A DNA stretch of 64,000 nt from Spartobacteria bacterium (GTDB lineage: Bacteria; Verrucomicrobiota; Verrucomicrobiia; Chthoniobacterales; UBA10450), in contig JAJPGZ010000010.1 of NCBI GenBank assembly GCA_021325495.1, forward strand, positions 62,001 to 126,000, read 5' to 3'. Shown here piece after piece: positions 40,906-51,082 of this stretch. Every line of letters starts with the position of its first letter. Position 1 is the first letter of the stretch. The position numbers were made by a program, and so were the translations under genes. The notes beneath the pieces are model-generated. The model made no database searches, had not been told where the DNA came from, and was given only the letters and a program-made list of their open reading frames with translations.

Positions 40906-41697
40906 ATGCAATTTCCCGCCGCGCTCGATCTCGTGATTAAAGCGCTCGAAGAAGTGCGGGAAATGACTCCGCACACTCCGTTTGCCTCGCGCGAGGTCCT
41001 CGACGACTTCCTCACCTACTCGCCGCCTGAAAACTTGACGGCTTTAAGCCGTCAAGTTTCGATTCGTGGGAAGATCGACCAGCGTAAGATCGACATGTTG
41101 GACGCGATGAATGCGCGGGTCGCCGTTTGCACGAAGTGTCCGCATCTCGCAAGCACGCGCACGCAGACTGTCTTCGGCGTCGGCAATCCGGACGCGGACA
41201 TCATGTTCGTCGGCGAAGCGCCGGGCGCGGACGAAGATCGACAAGGCGAACCGTTCGTCGGACGCGCCGGGCAATTACTCACGAAAATCATCGAGACCAT
41301 GGGTCTGAAACGCGGTGACGTTTACATCGCGAATATTTTGAAATGCCGTCCGGACACGCCGGGCCAGCAATTTGGGAATCGTCCGCCCACGCCGGACGAA
41401 ATGAAAACTTGTTTGCCCTATTTGCTGGAACAGATCGACATCATCCAACCGAAAGTGCTGGTCGCCCTCGGTGCCACCGCCGTCGAGGGTTTGTTAGGCA
41501 TGCGCAGCTCGATGTCGCGCCTCCGCGGCGCGTGGCACGAATTCAACGACACGCCATTGATGATCACCTATCACCCGGCGTATCTGCTGCGCAGTCAGGC
41601 GCTGTCGGAAAAGCGAAAAGTTTGGGAAGACATGCTCGCGGTCATGGAAAAACTCGAGCGACCGATTTCGGAAAAGCAGCGCAATTATTTTTTGTAG
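40906..41697 (+). CDS. Family 4 uracil-DNA glycosylase (4Fe-4S)
   Basis: Removes uracil from DNA. It contains family 4 motifs: [26 protein letters not shown] (catalytic motif A), YHPAYLLR (motif B) and four cluster cysteines ([24 protein letters not shown]). The 263-residue protein has a longer N-terminus than usual. Residues about 42-65 ([21 protein letters not shown]) are encoded by a 27-bp palindrome plus AAGATCGAC words, so this linker consists of repeat sequence. Divergent from queA. Confidence 0.92.
   Translation: MQFPAALDLVIKALEEVREMTPHTPFASREVLDDFLTYSPPENLTALSRQVSIRGKIDQRKIDMLDAMNARVAVCTKCPHLASTRTQTVFGVGNPDADIMFVGEAPGADEDRQGEPFVGRAGQLLTKIIETMGLKRGDVYIANILKCRPDTPGQQFGNRPPTPDEMKTCLPYLLEQIDIIQPKVLVALGATAVEGLLGMRSSMSRLRGAWHEFNDTPLMITYHPAYLLRSQALSEKRKVWEDMLAVMEKLERPISEKQRNYFL
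41032..41058. repeat. 27-bp palindrome, copy 3, inside the glycosylase gene
   Basis: The same AACTTGACGGCTTTAAGCC-type inverted repeat as at 19,401 and 19,851. It is in frame and encodes NLTALSRQV in the linker of the uracil-DNA glycosylase. Confidence 0.85.
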
Positions 41698-41712
41698 AGC
41701 GCGCTCTTCTTT

Positions 41713-41762
41713 TGTAGGGGAAGCCGTCGGCTTCCCACGGGACGCTAACAGCGTCCCCTACA
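41713..41762. terminator. TGTAGGGG...CCCCTACA hairpin between convergent genes
   Basis: Outer arms TGTAGGGG/CCCCTACA enclose two smaller stems (GGGAAGCC/GGCTTCCC and GGGACGC/GCGTCCC). It lies between the glycosylase stop (41,697) and the squalene-synthase stop (41,764) and probably ends both transcripts. Confidence 0.6.
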
Positions 41763-41763
41763 G

Positions 41764-42720
41764 TCATTGATTCGAGAATCGTTCGAACATTTCGTCGAGC
41801 GTCGCGCGTTTCGCCATCGTTAACGTCACGGTCGCGATCATCGAGCGCACTTCTTTGCGCGGGACTTTTACGCGCTCGCGCAAAACGTTCTCGCCGGCTG
41901 CGCGCAAGATCGACAATGTCCGCGCGCCGATTAACGCCGGCAGCACGGTGGCGGCCCGCACGCGAAAGTGATTGATCGCGCGCACGTATTCCATTCCGGC
42001 TTCAAGCCCGCGCTGCGCCTCCTCGAGCAAACGGCGATAGAGCGGCTCCAGCTTCGACCAGTCGTTAGGCGAAGATCCGATCTCCTCCTGCGGGAAGTAG
42101 CAACGGCCATTTGCAAGATCGACATGTGCATCTCGCAAAATATTGATGAGCTGCAGCCCTTTCCCGTAACGCATTCCGAGCTCGAGCATTTCGTTTTCGG
42201 AGCGCGTCGAGAAATTGTCGATGTAACGGCAGCAGACGTGCGTCCAAAATTCGCCGACGCATCCGGCGACGAGATAAGTGTATTGATCGAGCTCGGCCGC
42301 GGTCGTCAGCACCGGGCGTTCGAGGTCGAGCGTTTGTCCGCGCACAATTTTCGCCAGCACATCGCGAATGTTGCCGCGGTCCGCCGCGTTCAGTAGCTCG
42401 AGCATTTGCAAACAATCCGGCAACGCTTCGATCAGCTTTCGCTCCGATTCGTTAGTCTGCAGCGGCGCAAATTTTTCTCGAAGATCGACAATTGCATTCG
42501 CGTCGCCTTCACCCTGAATCACCTTCGACAACTGGCGCAATGTTTCCGCCCGTTGCGCCCCCGGCACGTTGCTCGTGTCCGCGATCGTGTCGGTCGTGCG
42601 CGCGAGCAGATAGGCGAGCCCGACCGTTTCGCGCAGACGACGTGGCAGGATTCGAATCGAAATGTAAAAGGAACGCGAGACGTCGCGCAGAATCGGGCCG
42701 AGCAATTGCGCCGGCGTCAT
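41764..42720 (-). CDS. Squalene/phytoene synthase family protein (squalene-synthase-like)
   Basis: The start is ATG 42,720 (MTPAQLLGPILRDVSRSFY). The 318 residues have both Asp-rich motifs: DTIAD in LARTTDTIADTSN and DAHVD in INILRDAHVDLANGRCYFPQEE. They condense two farnesyl diphosphates head to head. The family also includes phytoene synthases; SFYISIRILPRRLRETVGLAYLLAR is the squalene synthase style. The second motif's Asp is encoded within an AAGATCGACA-family copy (42,115). Its start overlaps the upstream DUF362 gene by 4 bp. No shc gene lies within the window. Confidence 0.88.
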   Translation of the reverse strand: MTPAQLLGPILRDVSRSFYISIRILPRRLRETVGLAYLLARTTDTIADTSNVPGAQRAETLRQLSKVIQGEGDANAIVDLREKFAPLQTNESERKLIEALPDCLQMLELLNAADRGNIRDVLAKIVRGQTLDLERPVLTTAAELDQYTYLVAGCVGEFWTHVCCRYIDNFSTRSENEMLELGMRYGKGLQLINILRDAHVDLANGRCYFPQEEIGSSPNDWSKLEPLYRRLLEEAQRGLEAGMEYVRAINHFRVRAATVLPALIGARTLSILRAAGENVLRERVKVPRKEVRSMIATVTLTMAKRATLDEMFERFSNQ

Positions 42721-43793
42721 TGCGGTTCTTCCGGCGTATGTCCGATTTGTCTGATGTCGATCTTGCGCAAATCGGAATTTCCCAAACCCATTTGTCCCGC
42801 GGTCTCGATATACATTCCGCGCGGACCGATCGGCGGCAGATTTCCCTTCGCGCGCCATTTTTCGATGCGCTTGAATGCGATTGCGTCGATCGCGACCGGA
42901 TCTTTGCTCGCGTAGATGGTCGCGTGATGAATCGAAAAATTCGGCTCTGCTTTCGGTCCACCACCGTATTCGGCGATGAGCCCGTCCATGATATTGAGCA
43001 CGACTTTTTTGCCGATATGCGGATCGGCATAAATATCGGCGATGCCGCTGAGACCGAACGGCGTGGCCTGCGAAAAACGCCGCCAGTTGTCGATGTTCGG
43101 CAGCGTCACGTTGTAGAGACAACCGGCGATACCGTTCATCTCGCTGTTGCTCATGACCGGCACGTTGATGATCTTCGTCACGTCATTGGCTACCACCTTG
43201 GCAAAATGGCTGATGTTGCTCGTGTTCTCGGTGTCGGACAGCGGAACGGTTTTGCCGAGGTTTGGATTAAATTCGAGATCGCCCCAAACGAGTTTGCCTA
43301 ACATCGGCGCGCTCAATGTCGCCTGCGCATCGAACCCATCGCGCGGCGCGATCGAGCGCAGTTGATAACCTTCCGCGCCCGGATTGTAACCGGCCTCCTT
43401 AATCCCGCCTAACGAACGGTCCCACACGATGATGCTGTTACGCGGATGCCCGGCGGCGACAAGACCATCGACAATCGCATTCACGACCGCATGATGGGTG
43501 GTGAAAAGTTCTCCGCCGGCCGCGGAAATCTTGATCCCGATCTTGTCGTTAGGCGCAACAAGCGAGCTCCATGCTTTCGCGATGTCGGGCTGACCCGTCA
43601 CCGCCAGCACCAGACGATCGACCATTGCCCTAACGACTTTCGGATTCTCGCGATAATTATTGATCGCGTCCGGATTGTAATTGGCGAAGACAACCGACGG
43701 CGTGGACGCGGGCGGTGGAGGTGGCGGGTCTTGCGCGCGCGCGACGACGATGGCGCACACTGAAACCGCGGCTAACGTAGTGATTCTGGTCAT
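42717..43793 (-). CDS. Exported DUF362-domain protein
   Basis: I start at ATG 43,793 (MTRITTLAAVSVCAIVVA), which gives a signal peptide (1-20). A Pro-run (QDPPPPPPAS) follows, then a DUF362 domain: KVVRAMVDRLVLAVTGQPDI, APNDKIGIKISAAGGELFTTHHAVVNAIVDGL, IIVWDRSLGGIKEAGY, and NIMDGLIAEYGGGPKAEPNFSIHHATIYASKDPVAIDAIAF. It is about 358 residues long. DUF362 proteins are often iron-sulfur related, but no Cys cluster is visible here. It is in a 4-bp-overlapping operon with the squalene-synthase gene. Its start lies inside a hairpin repeat. Confidence 0.8.
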   Translation of the reverse strand: MTRITTLAAVSVCAIVVARAQDPPPPPPASTPSVVFANYNPDAINNYRENPKVVRAMVDRLVLAVTGQPDIAKAWSSLVAPNDKIGIKISAAGGELFTTHHAVVNAIVDGLVAAGHPRNSIIVWDRSLGGIKEAGYNPGAEGYQLRSIAPRDGFDAQATLSAPMLGKLVWGDLEFNPNLGKTVPLSDTENTSNISHFAKVVANDVTKIINVPVMSNSEMNGIAGCLYNVTLPNIDNWRRFSQATPFGLSGIADIYADPHIGKKVVLNIMDGLIAEYGGGPKAEPNFSIHHATIYASKDPVAIDAIAFKRIEKWRAKGNLPPIGPRGMYIETAGQMGLGNSDLRKIDIRQIGHTPEEPQ

Positions 43794-43863
43794 GTCGAGC
43801 GAAGTCGAGACATCTCTCATTGCGAGAAACAATAGGAGATTCCTCGACTACGCTCGGAATGAC
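43789..43863. repeat. GTCAT...ATGAC hairpin element, copy 3
   Basis: GTCATGTCGAGCGAAGTCGAG and CTCGACTACGCTCGGAATGAC pair imperfectly, with ACATCTC/GAGATTC inside. It fills the space between the divergent DUF362 and hemW genes and includes the DUF362 start codon. It is related to 26,638 and 36,926. Confidence 0.65.
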
Positions 43864-43877
43864 AAGGAAGCGAATCA

Positions 43878-44999
43878 ATGAGCATCGAGACGATACCAGA
43901 CATCGTGCGCCATGTTTACGTTCACATTCCGTTTTGCGCTCGCATTTGTCCTTACTGCGCCTTTTACAAGGACCTGCTCGATCGTTCGCAGACCGATCGC
44001 TTTTGCGAAGCGCTCGTGGCCGAATTGCGCATGCGCGCGCAAGATCGACATGTTGTTCCATCGACAATCTATTTCGGCGGCGGAACGCCGACCGCGTTGA
44101 CCACGGCGCAACTCGAGCGCGTGCTCGGCGGATTTCGCGAAACGCTCGATCTCGCACAGTTGATCGAGTGGACGACGGAGGCGAATCCCGGAAGCGTCTC
44201 CGCCGGCAAAGCGACATTGCTCAAAAATCTCGGCGTCACTCGCATCAGCCTCGGCGTGCAAAGTTGGGACGAGGATTTGTTGCGTTTGTTAGGCCGCGAC
44301 CATTCCCCCGCGCATATTCGGGAATCGTTTGAGATTCTTCGGCGCGCCGGCTTCGGGAATATCAATGTCGATCTTATGTTCGGTTTGCCGGGACAAACGC
44401 TCGCACAATGGCGCGACACGCTCGAGAAAACGATCGCGCTCAATCCCGAACACATTTCCGCTTACTGCCTGACATACGAAGAAGACACCGACTTCTTCGT
44501 GCGACATGCGCGCGGCGAGTTTCGATCCGATAACGATTCGGACGCGGAGTTTTTCGAAATGACGATGTCGATCTTGCAGGACGCTGGTTACTCGCATTAC
44601 GAGATCTCGAATTACGCGCGGCCAAATTTTGAGTCGGCGCACAACCGCGCTTACTGGAGCGGCGAAGATTATCTCGGGATCGGGCCAAGCGCGTTTTCCA
44701 CGCTCGGCCAAGAGCGGACGCAGAACGTGTGCGATTACCGCGGTTATGCGGACCGCGTTTTTCGCGGAGAATCAGCGATCGCTTCGCGCGAAGGCCTAAC
44801 GAGCCAAATGAAACGCGCGGAACGGATCGCGCTGACTTTGCGCACACGCGAAGGCATTTCAGCCGATCTCGTGCAAGATCGACAATCGCAAGTGAGGGAA
44901 TTTCTCGCGATGGGCTTGTTGCAACGCCGCAACGGCAATTTCGCGCTGACCGCGAAAGGAAAGTCGCTGGCCGATTCGGTCGCAGAAGCTCTACTCTGA
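43878..44999 (+). CDS. hemW: HemW-type radical SAM heme chaperone
   Basis: The 373 residues begin with a radical SAM motif CARICPYCAFYKDLL (CxxxCxxC), then TIYFGGGTPTALTTAQLERVL, SLGVQSWDEDLLRLLGRDHS and NVDLMFGLPGQTLAQWRDTLE. This layout and length fit HemW, the heme chaperone related to coproporphyrinogen dehydrogenase HemN, without the longer HemN N-terminus. Four AAGATCGACA-family copies (44,041, 44,366, 44,566, 44,875) are inside. Confidence 0.92.
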   Translation: MSIETIPDIVRHVYVHIPFCARICPYCAFYKDLLDRSQTDRFCEALVAELRMRAQDRHVVPSTIYFGGGTPTALTTAQLERVLGGFRETLDLAQLIEWTTEANPGSVSAGKATLLKNLGVTRISLGVQSWDEDLLRLLGRDHSPAHIRESFEILRRAGFGNINVDLMFGLPGQTLAQWRDTLEKTIALNPEHISAYCLTYEEDTDFFVRHARGEFRSDNDSDAEFFEMTMSILQDAGYSHYEISNYARPNFESAHNRAYWSGEDYLGIGPSAFSTLGQERTQNVCDYRGYADRVFRGESAIASREGLTSQMKRAERIALTLRTREGISADLVQDRQSQVREFLAMGLLQRRNGNFALTAKGKSLADSVAEALL

Positions 45000-45002
45000 T
45001 TC

Positions 45003-45083
45003 CGGGGAGCGCAGGCGGCTCGCCGGAGTTACTCGTGTTCGGCGAGCCGCCGAACACCACAGGCCAGCGGCCTGTGCTCCCCA
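45003..45083. repeat. CGGGGAGC...GCTCCCC hairpin element
   Basis: GGGGAGCGCAGGCGGC and its partners GGCGAGCCGCCGAACA and GGCCTGTGCTCCCC form a nested imperfect hairpin between the convergent hemW and uppS genes. It may serve as a terminator for both. Confidence 0.5.
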
Positions 45084-45096
45084 GAAATACGAATCG

Positions 45097-45807
45097 TTAT
45101 ACTCCGCCGTAGCGTCGTTGACGCCGGCCAAATTCCTCGACGGCCTCGGCCAAATCTTTCTTTTTGAAATCGGGCCAGAGTTTCGGCGTAACGTAGAGTT
45201 CGGTGTAGGAAGTTTGCCAGAGGAGAAAGTTCGACAATCGCATCTCGCCGGACGTGCGAATGAGAAGGTCAGGATCGGGATAATAGCGCGTGTAAAGATG
45301 TTTGCTGAACATCTCGACATCGATCATGGCCTTGTCGATGTGACCGAGCTCGACCGCGCGCAATAAGCTCTTTATGCCGTCGATGATTTCGTCGCGGCCG
45401 CCATAACTGAGTGCGAGGATCAAAGTGAGTCCGTCGTTTTTCGCCGTGGCTTCGATCGAGCGATGTAATTGCTTTTGGGCCGAGCCCGGCAAATCCGTCA
45501 GGCGACCGATCGCTTGCAGACGCACATTTTTTTCGAGCAGCTCCGGCGTTTTCTCTTTCAGGAATTTTTCGAGCAAGCGCATAAGCGCGAAGACTTCGGC
45601 TTTCGGCCGACGCCAATTTTCGGCGGAGAACGCGTAGAGCGTAAGGAAATCGACTTTGAGTTCGCCGCAGCCTTCGGTGCATTCACGCACGGCTTTGGCG
45701 CCTTCTTCGTGGCCTTTGATGCGCGGCAGCCCACGTTGTTTCGCCCAACGACCGTTGCCGTCCATGATGATGGCGATGTGACGCGGCACCGTTTTGGTCG
45801 CAGACAT
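45097..45807 (-). CDS. uppS: Isoprenyl transferase (undecaprenyl diphosphate synthase)
   Basis: Builds undecaprenyl diphosphate, the cell-wall lipid carrier, from IPP and farnesyl diphosphate. The 236 residues carry the cis-prenyltransferase blocks IAIIMDGNGRWAKQRGLPRIKGHEEGAKAVRE (catalytic Asp), LTLYAFSAENWRRP, LTLILALSYGGRDEI and DLLIRTSGEMRLSNFLLWQTSYTELYVT. It uses products of ispH and supplies substrate for uppP and the polysaccharide genes. Two tandem TGTCGATCTT words lie between it and purA. Confidence 0.96.
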   Translation of the reverse strand: MSATKTVPRHIAIIMDGNGRWAKQRGLPRIKGHEEGAKAVRECTEGCGELKVDFLTLYAFSAENWRRPKAEVFALMRLLEKFLKEKTPELLEKNVRLQAIGRLTDLPGSAQKQLHRSIEATAKNDGLTLILALSYGGRDEIIDGIKSLLRAVELGHIDKAMIDVEMFSKHLYTRYYPDPDLLIRTSGEMRLSNFLLWQTSYTELYVTPKLWPDFKKKDLAEAVEEFGRRQRRYGGV

Positions 45808-45834
45808 AATTGTCGATCTTACGAATTGTCGATC

Positions 45835-47169
<1,335 letters not shown>

Positions 47170-47253
47170 TCATAGGGAGTTTGCGCGCGCGCGCAAGATC
47201 GACATGTACATGTGGAAACATCCAAATTACAGGCGAGACACGTAAAGTAAGTG

Positions 47254-47400
47254 ATGCGCACAATTCTACTCATCATCCTGGTCCTGCTGCTGATCGGATC
47301 GTTACCCGCGTGGCCGTATAGCTCCGGCTGGGGTTACTATCCGGGCGGCGGTTTATTGCTGCTGATAGTTCTGATCCTGCTCTTGTGGCGGGGAGCGTGA
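47254..47400 (+). CDS. DUF3309-like tiny membrane protein (48 aa)
   Basis: ATG 47,254 (or GTG 47,251) starts a 48-residue peptide (MRTILLIILVLLLIGSLPAW ...) with two hydrophobic segments around a WPYSSGWGYYPGG core, ending LLLWRGA. This is the pattern of the DUF3309 family, common small membrane proteins of unknown function. It has an AAGATCGACA copy 49 bp upstream (47,195). Confidence 0.8.
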   Translation: MRTILLIILVLLLIGSLPAWPYSSGWGYYPGGGLLLLIVLILLLWRGA

Positions 47401-47478
47401 CGAACGTCCCTCGTTAGGCAGATTGTCGGGCGGGCGTGTCGTCTGCGGGGTATGCAGCCGACACGGCTGCCGCTACGA

Positions 47479-48651
47479 TTATTTGTTTGTCTCGAGCGTG
47501 CGCTTTAATGCGGCGGCCGATTCGCTCGAGCCCCCGCCGGTGTGCGCATGCGAGAAATTGCGCGCCTTGTCCCAATTAATGCGGGCGTCGTGCGTGAACG
47601 TATTCATGGCAACGCGATACGTGCCGCCGTTATTCGAGAGATGTCGATGCGCCGCGATGAACTGGCTCGGGTCGTAATAATTGCTGAAGTCCCGCGCGAA
47701 AGCGGCGCGACTCATGCCGATCTCGAGATTTTTGCGGATCTCCAAATGCAAATGCGCATCGTAGAGTCCGTGTGCCGTGCCCATGGTCGCGATTTTTTGG
47801 CCGCGGGTTACGCTTTGGCCGCGCTTGACCAGCATGGTTTGCAAATGTCCGTAGAGTGAATCGATCGTGCGCACGCTGCCGTTTTCGCGATAGCTGTGCC
47901 TAACGATTACGACATTCCCCCAACCCATGTGACAGTCACGCGCGAACACGACCACGCCGTCGCCGATGACGTAAATCGGATCGCCGAGATCGGTGTCGCC
48001 GCCGCCGGTGCCGTCCCAATCTTCGCCGAGATGCCCATGCGAACGGAAGCCGCGCGCCTTGTAGTAACCTTGCGCTTCCGGTTTGCCGACGGGGAAATCA
48101 AATCCGTCAGCAAGTTTGATAAACGCGTTGTCGCCGCTAAAGCTGATCGGCTGCGGTGCAGCCGCGAGAGAAATCCGCGGAGCGCTGGTGTGTGACTCGG
48201 TGCGCTGCGGTTCGCTTCGCGTCGGCTCGCTGCGCGACGCGACGGCGGCCGAACCGAATTTGCGATCGAAAAAGGGGAGCGTGTCGTTGTCGATCTTAGC
48301 CGCTGTCGATCTTACGTTAAGCGGCGCCGGTGCATTTGGATGCGGAAGGGCCGCGATTTGCGGCTTCACCGGTTTCGTTAGGGGACTGAGCTGAATCGAG
48401 ACCGGCGGTGAAGCGCTCGTGTTCGGTTGAGGTGCGGGCGACGAAGTTGGCTTGGTCGCAACCGGTTCGGCTTTAAGCGCGGTATCCGTGGCCGCAATCG
48501 CTTTCGCGACCGGAATCACCTGCGCCGCGACGGGCTTCACGATTGGAGCCGGGGCCGGTTTTTCTTCGCGCGCGATGTAGACTTCCTGTGCGCGCAGCGA
48601 TGCACTCATGAATAAAGCACAAAGCAATGCGAGACCGGCCGAGCGAAACAT
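47479..48651 (-). CDS. Exported M23-family peptidase (LytM-like)
   Basis: A signal peptide (1-21, LALLCALFMSASLRAQ) is followed by a long Pro/Ala/Lys-rich linker (about 25-165) and an M23 zinc-peptidase domain: SHGHLGEDWDGTGGGD (HxxxD), LYGHLQTMLVKRGQSVTRGQKIATMGTA, and DAHLHLEIRKN (HxH). All zinc ligands are present, so it is probably an active peptidoglycan endopeptidase. The linker holds paired TGTCGATCTT words (48,288 and 48,304). It is 390 residues long. Confidence 0.9.
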   Translation of the reverse strand: MFRSAGLALLCALFMSASLRAQEVYIAREEKPAPAPIVKPVAAQVIPVAKAIAATDTALKAEPVATKPTSSPAPQPNTSASPPVSIQLSPLTKPVKPQIAALPHPNAPAPLNVRSTAAKIDNDTLPFFDRKFGSAAVASRSEPTRSEPQRTESHTSAPRISLAAAPQPISFSGDNAFIKLADGFDFPVGKPEAQGYYKARGFRSHGHLGEDWDGTGGGDTDLGDPIYVIGDGVVVFARDCHMGWGNVVIVRHSYRENGSVRTIDSLYGHLQTMLVKRGQSVTRGQKIATMGTAHGLYDAHLHLEIRKNLEIGMSRAAFARDFSNYYDPSQFIAAHRHLSNNGGTYRVAMNTFTHDARINWDKARNFSHAHTGGGSSESAAALKRTLETNK

Positions 48652-48716
48652 GCCCGCCGGTTGTATAGTTATTCACCGACTCTGACAAGCGTGTTTTTCG
48701 CGGCTCTTGCCGGAAT

Positions 48717-49130
48717 TTATTGCGCCGGCTTTGGGACGACCCGAACGATCGGCAGCGGAAAGCGCAAACGTAGTTCGTCGCCCAGATAAATTTCGACGTG
48801 GTGAAGTCCGAACTGCTGGAATTGGAGGCCGCCGAAATAATGCACGTTCGTGGCGTGCCCCTCCATTTCCTGCAGCACGAAATCCACTTCGGCCTGCGCG
48901 ATTATTTGCTTCTCGTCCACGCCGACGATGCGCGATTTCTGCCGGAACCTGCCCGCCCCGCTGCACCAGCGCGTCCAGATGCAGAGACGCACCGCGGTAA
49001 TCGGCAATTGTTGCGCAGGGATCACATTGATGACGCCGACGAGCGTCTGGCTGCCGCTCAATTCCGGACGAACGTCTTCGCAAATCACGGCGCCCTGCAG
49101 GTCGGGAAGAATTACGTTTGGATCATCCAT
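48717..49130 (-). CDS. Unknown protein (137 aa), overlapping uppP
   Basis: I use ATG 49,130 ([22 protein letters not shown]), 19 bp inside the uppP end, which suggests coupling. It is a beta-rich soluble protein (LSGSQTLVGVINVIPAQQLPITAVRLCIWTRW, FGLHHVEIYLGDELRLRFPLPIVRV). It resembles the group of conserved hypothetical proteins with an ICE/NVI-like strand pattern (for example DUF6941), but I cannot confirm that. Longer reading frames upstream overlap uppP and are not real. Confidence 0.6.
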   Translation of the reverse strand: MDDPNVILPDLQGAVICEDVRPELSGSQTLVGVINVIPAQQLPITAVRLCIWTRWCSGAGRFRQKSRIVGVDEKQIIAQAEVDFVLQEMEGHATNVHYFGGLQFQQFGLHHVEIYLGDELRLRFPLPIVRVVPKPAQ

Positions 49131-49987
49131 CCGTTTTTGAGCGCAAGAAAAAGAGCGATCCCGATGAGGATACGGTAAATCGCAAACGGCACGAAGCCGC
49201 GCGTGCGCACCCATTTCATGAACCAGGCGATGACGGCGAGCGCGACGATAAAGGAAACGACGAAGCCGATCGCGAGCACGATCCATTGCATGCCGGTCAC
49301 GGTGACCGGTACAAGATCGACATCGTGATGTGGACGGAGCGTTTTAATTAAATCGTAGAGCGTGGCCACGGCCATCGTTGGCATCGAAAGAAAAAACGAA
49401 AACTCGAGCGCCGCCGGCCGCGACATTTGCGCGATCTGTCCTGCGGCAATGGTGGCCATCGATCGCGAAGTTCCGGGGAAAACGGCGGAAAGAATTTGCG
49501 CGGCGCCGATCCACACGGCCTGGCCTAACGACATCTCTTCCATGTGCGCGACTTTCACGCGCGTGCAAAGCGCATCGACCAGCCACATCACGATTCCGCC
49601 GATGAGCAGCGCCGCGGCCATGACGTGGAGGCTCTCGAGGTTCTTGCCGATCACTTTCGTCAGCATCCACGCGGGCACGGCGGTGACGACGAATGCGACA
49701 ATCGTTAGGCCAAGCGGATGCGTGAGCGCGTTGCGATCGCCGCGTTCGCCGCGCGGAAAGGTGACAAGAAAATCGAGAATGCGCCGCCAAAAATAAACCG
49801 GCAGGGCAAGAATGGCGCCGAGTTGAATGACGATGGTGTACATTTTCCAAAAGCCATCGTGAAGATCGACATGGAGCAACGCTTCGCAGATGCGCAGGTG
49901 CGCCGTCGAGCTGACGGGCAGAAATTCCGTTAGGCCTTCGACGATGCCGAGCAGAAACGACAGTAGGAAGTCGTGCATCGCGGCCAA
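49112..49987 (-). CDS. uppP: Undecaprenyl-diphosphatase
   Basis: Recycles undecaprenyl diphosphate to the monophosphate in the inner membrane and gives bacitracin resistance. The 291 residues have about eight membrane segments and both conserved motifs: [17 protein letters not shown] and [21 protein letters not shown]. The product of uppS is its substrate chain. It lies upstream of the polysaccharide locus that uses the same lipid carrier. Confidence 0.95.
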   Translation of the reverse strand: MAAMHDFLLSFLLGIVEGLTEFLPVSSTAHLRICEALLHVDLHDGFWKMYTIVIQLGAILALPVYFWRRILDFLVTFPRGERGDRNALTHPLGLTIVAFVVTAVPAWMLTKVIGKNLESLHVMAAALLIGGIVMWLVDALCTRVKVAHMEEMSLGQAVWIGAAQILSAVFPGTSRSMATIAAGQIAQMSRPAALEFSFFLSMPTMAVATLYDLIKTLRPHHDVDLVPVTVTGMQWIVLAIGFVVSFIVALAVIAWFMKWVRTRGFVPFAIYRILIGIALFLALKNGWMIQT

Positions 49988-50074
49988 AGTAGAGGCCGCA
50001 ACTCAAAGCGCAAGCGGCGCGGATGTACTTGTCGATCTTGCACGATGTCGATCTTGCCTTACTTAGAGCGGGAA

Positions 50075-51082
50075 ATGCCGAAGGCGCTCATCACCGGGAT
50101 CACCGGTCAAGACGGTTCGTATCTCGCCGAGTTTTTGCTCGCGAAAGGTTACGAAGTGCATGGAGTGATCCGGCGCGCATCGTCCTTTAACACCGAGCGG
50201 CTCGAGCCGATTTACCAGGACCCGCATCGCAGCGGCGTGCGCATGTTTTTGCATTACGGCGATCTGTCGGACTCGATCGTGGTTTCGACCTTGATCGCCG
50301 AGATCAAGCCGGATGAGATTTACAATCTCGCCGCGCAAAGCCACGTGCGCGTGAGTTTCGACATTCCCGAATACACCGGCGACATCACCGCCATCGGCGC
50401 GGCGCGAATTCTGGAAGCGATGCGCAAGGCGGCGCCGAAAGCGCGATTTTATCAGGCAAGCAGCAGCGAGATGTATGGAATGGTGCGAGAAATCCCGCAG
50501 CGCGAGACGACGCCGTTTTATCCGCGCAGCCCGTATGGCGCGGCTAAAGTCTATGCGCATTGGATGACGGTGAACTATCGCGAGTCGTACGGGTTGCACG
50601 CGACGAATGGGATTCTGTTCAATCACGAATCGCCGCGGCGCGGTGAAACTTTTGTCACGCGCAAAATCACGCGGGCGGTGGCGCGGATCAAAGCCGGAGT
50701 GCAAAAGCGATTGTTCCTCGGCAATCTCGATGCGAAACGCGACTGGGGTTACGCGCCGGAGTATGTCGAGGCGATGTGGATGATGCTGCAACAGGAAACG
50801 CCGGACGATTACGTGATCGCGACCGGCGAAACGCACAGCGTCCGGGAGTTTCTCGATCTTGCTTTCGAACACGCCGGACTCGAGGCGGAGAAATATGTCG
50901 AGATCGATCCGCGATATTATCGGCCGGCCGAGGTCGATATTTTGATCGGCGACGCGAGCAAGGCGAAGAAGCAGCTCGGTTGGCAACCGAAGACGACGTT
51001 TAAAGATTTGGTGCGCATCATGACCGAAGCAGACATCGCGCAGCTCGCGCTGGAAATGAGTGGAAAGAATATTCGCGAGTGA
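50075..51082 (+). CDS. gmd: GDP-mannose 4,6-dehydratase
   Basis: Converts GDP-mannose to GDP-4-keto-6-deoxymannose. I chose ATG 50,075 with the spacer GGGAA upstream; an in-frame ATG at 50,045, inside a TGTCGATCTT copy (ATGTCGATCTT, peptide MSIL), is an alternative. The NAD(P) motif [18 protein letters not shown], the SSSEMYGM stretch and the catalytic YxxxK in [11 protein letters not shown] are present. It is 335 residues long. GTG of fcl overlaps its stop. Confidence 0.95.
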   Translation: MPKALITGITGQDGSYLAEFLLAKGYEVHGVIRRASSFNTERLEPIYQDPHRSGVRMFLHYGDLSDSIVVSTLIAEIKPDEIYNLAAQSHVRVSFDIPEYTGDITAIGAARILEAMRKAAPKARFYQASSSEMYGMVREIPQRETTPFYPRSPYGAAKVYAHWMTVNYRESYGLHATNGILFNHESPRRGETFVTRKITRAVARIKAGVQKRLFLGNLDAKRDWGYAPEYVEAMWMMLQQETPDDYVIATGETHSVREFLDLAFEHAGLEAEKYVEIDPRYYRPAEVDILIGDASKAKKQLGWQPKTTFKDLVRIMTEADIAQLALEMSGKNIRE

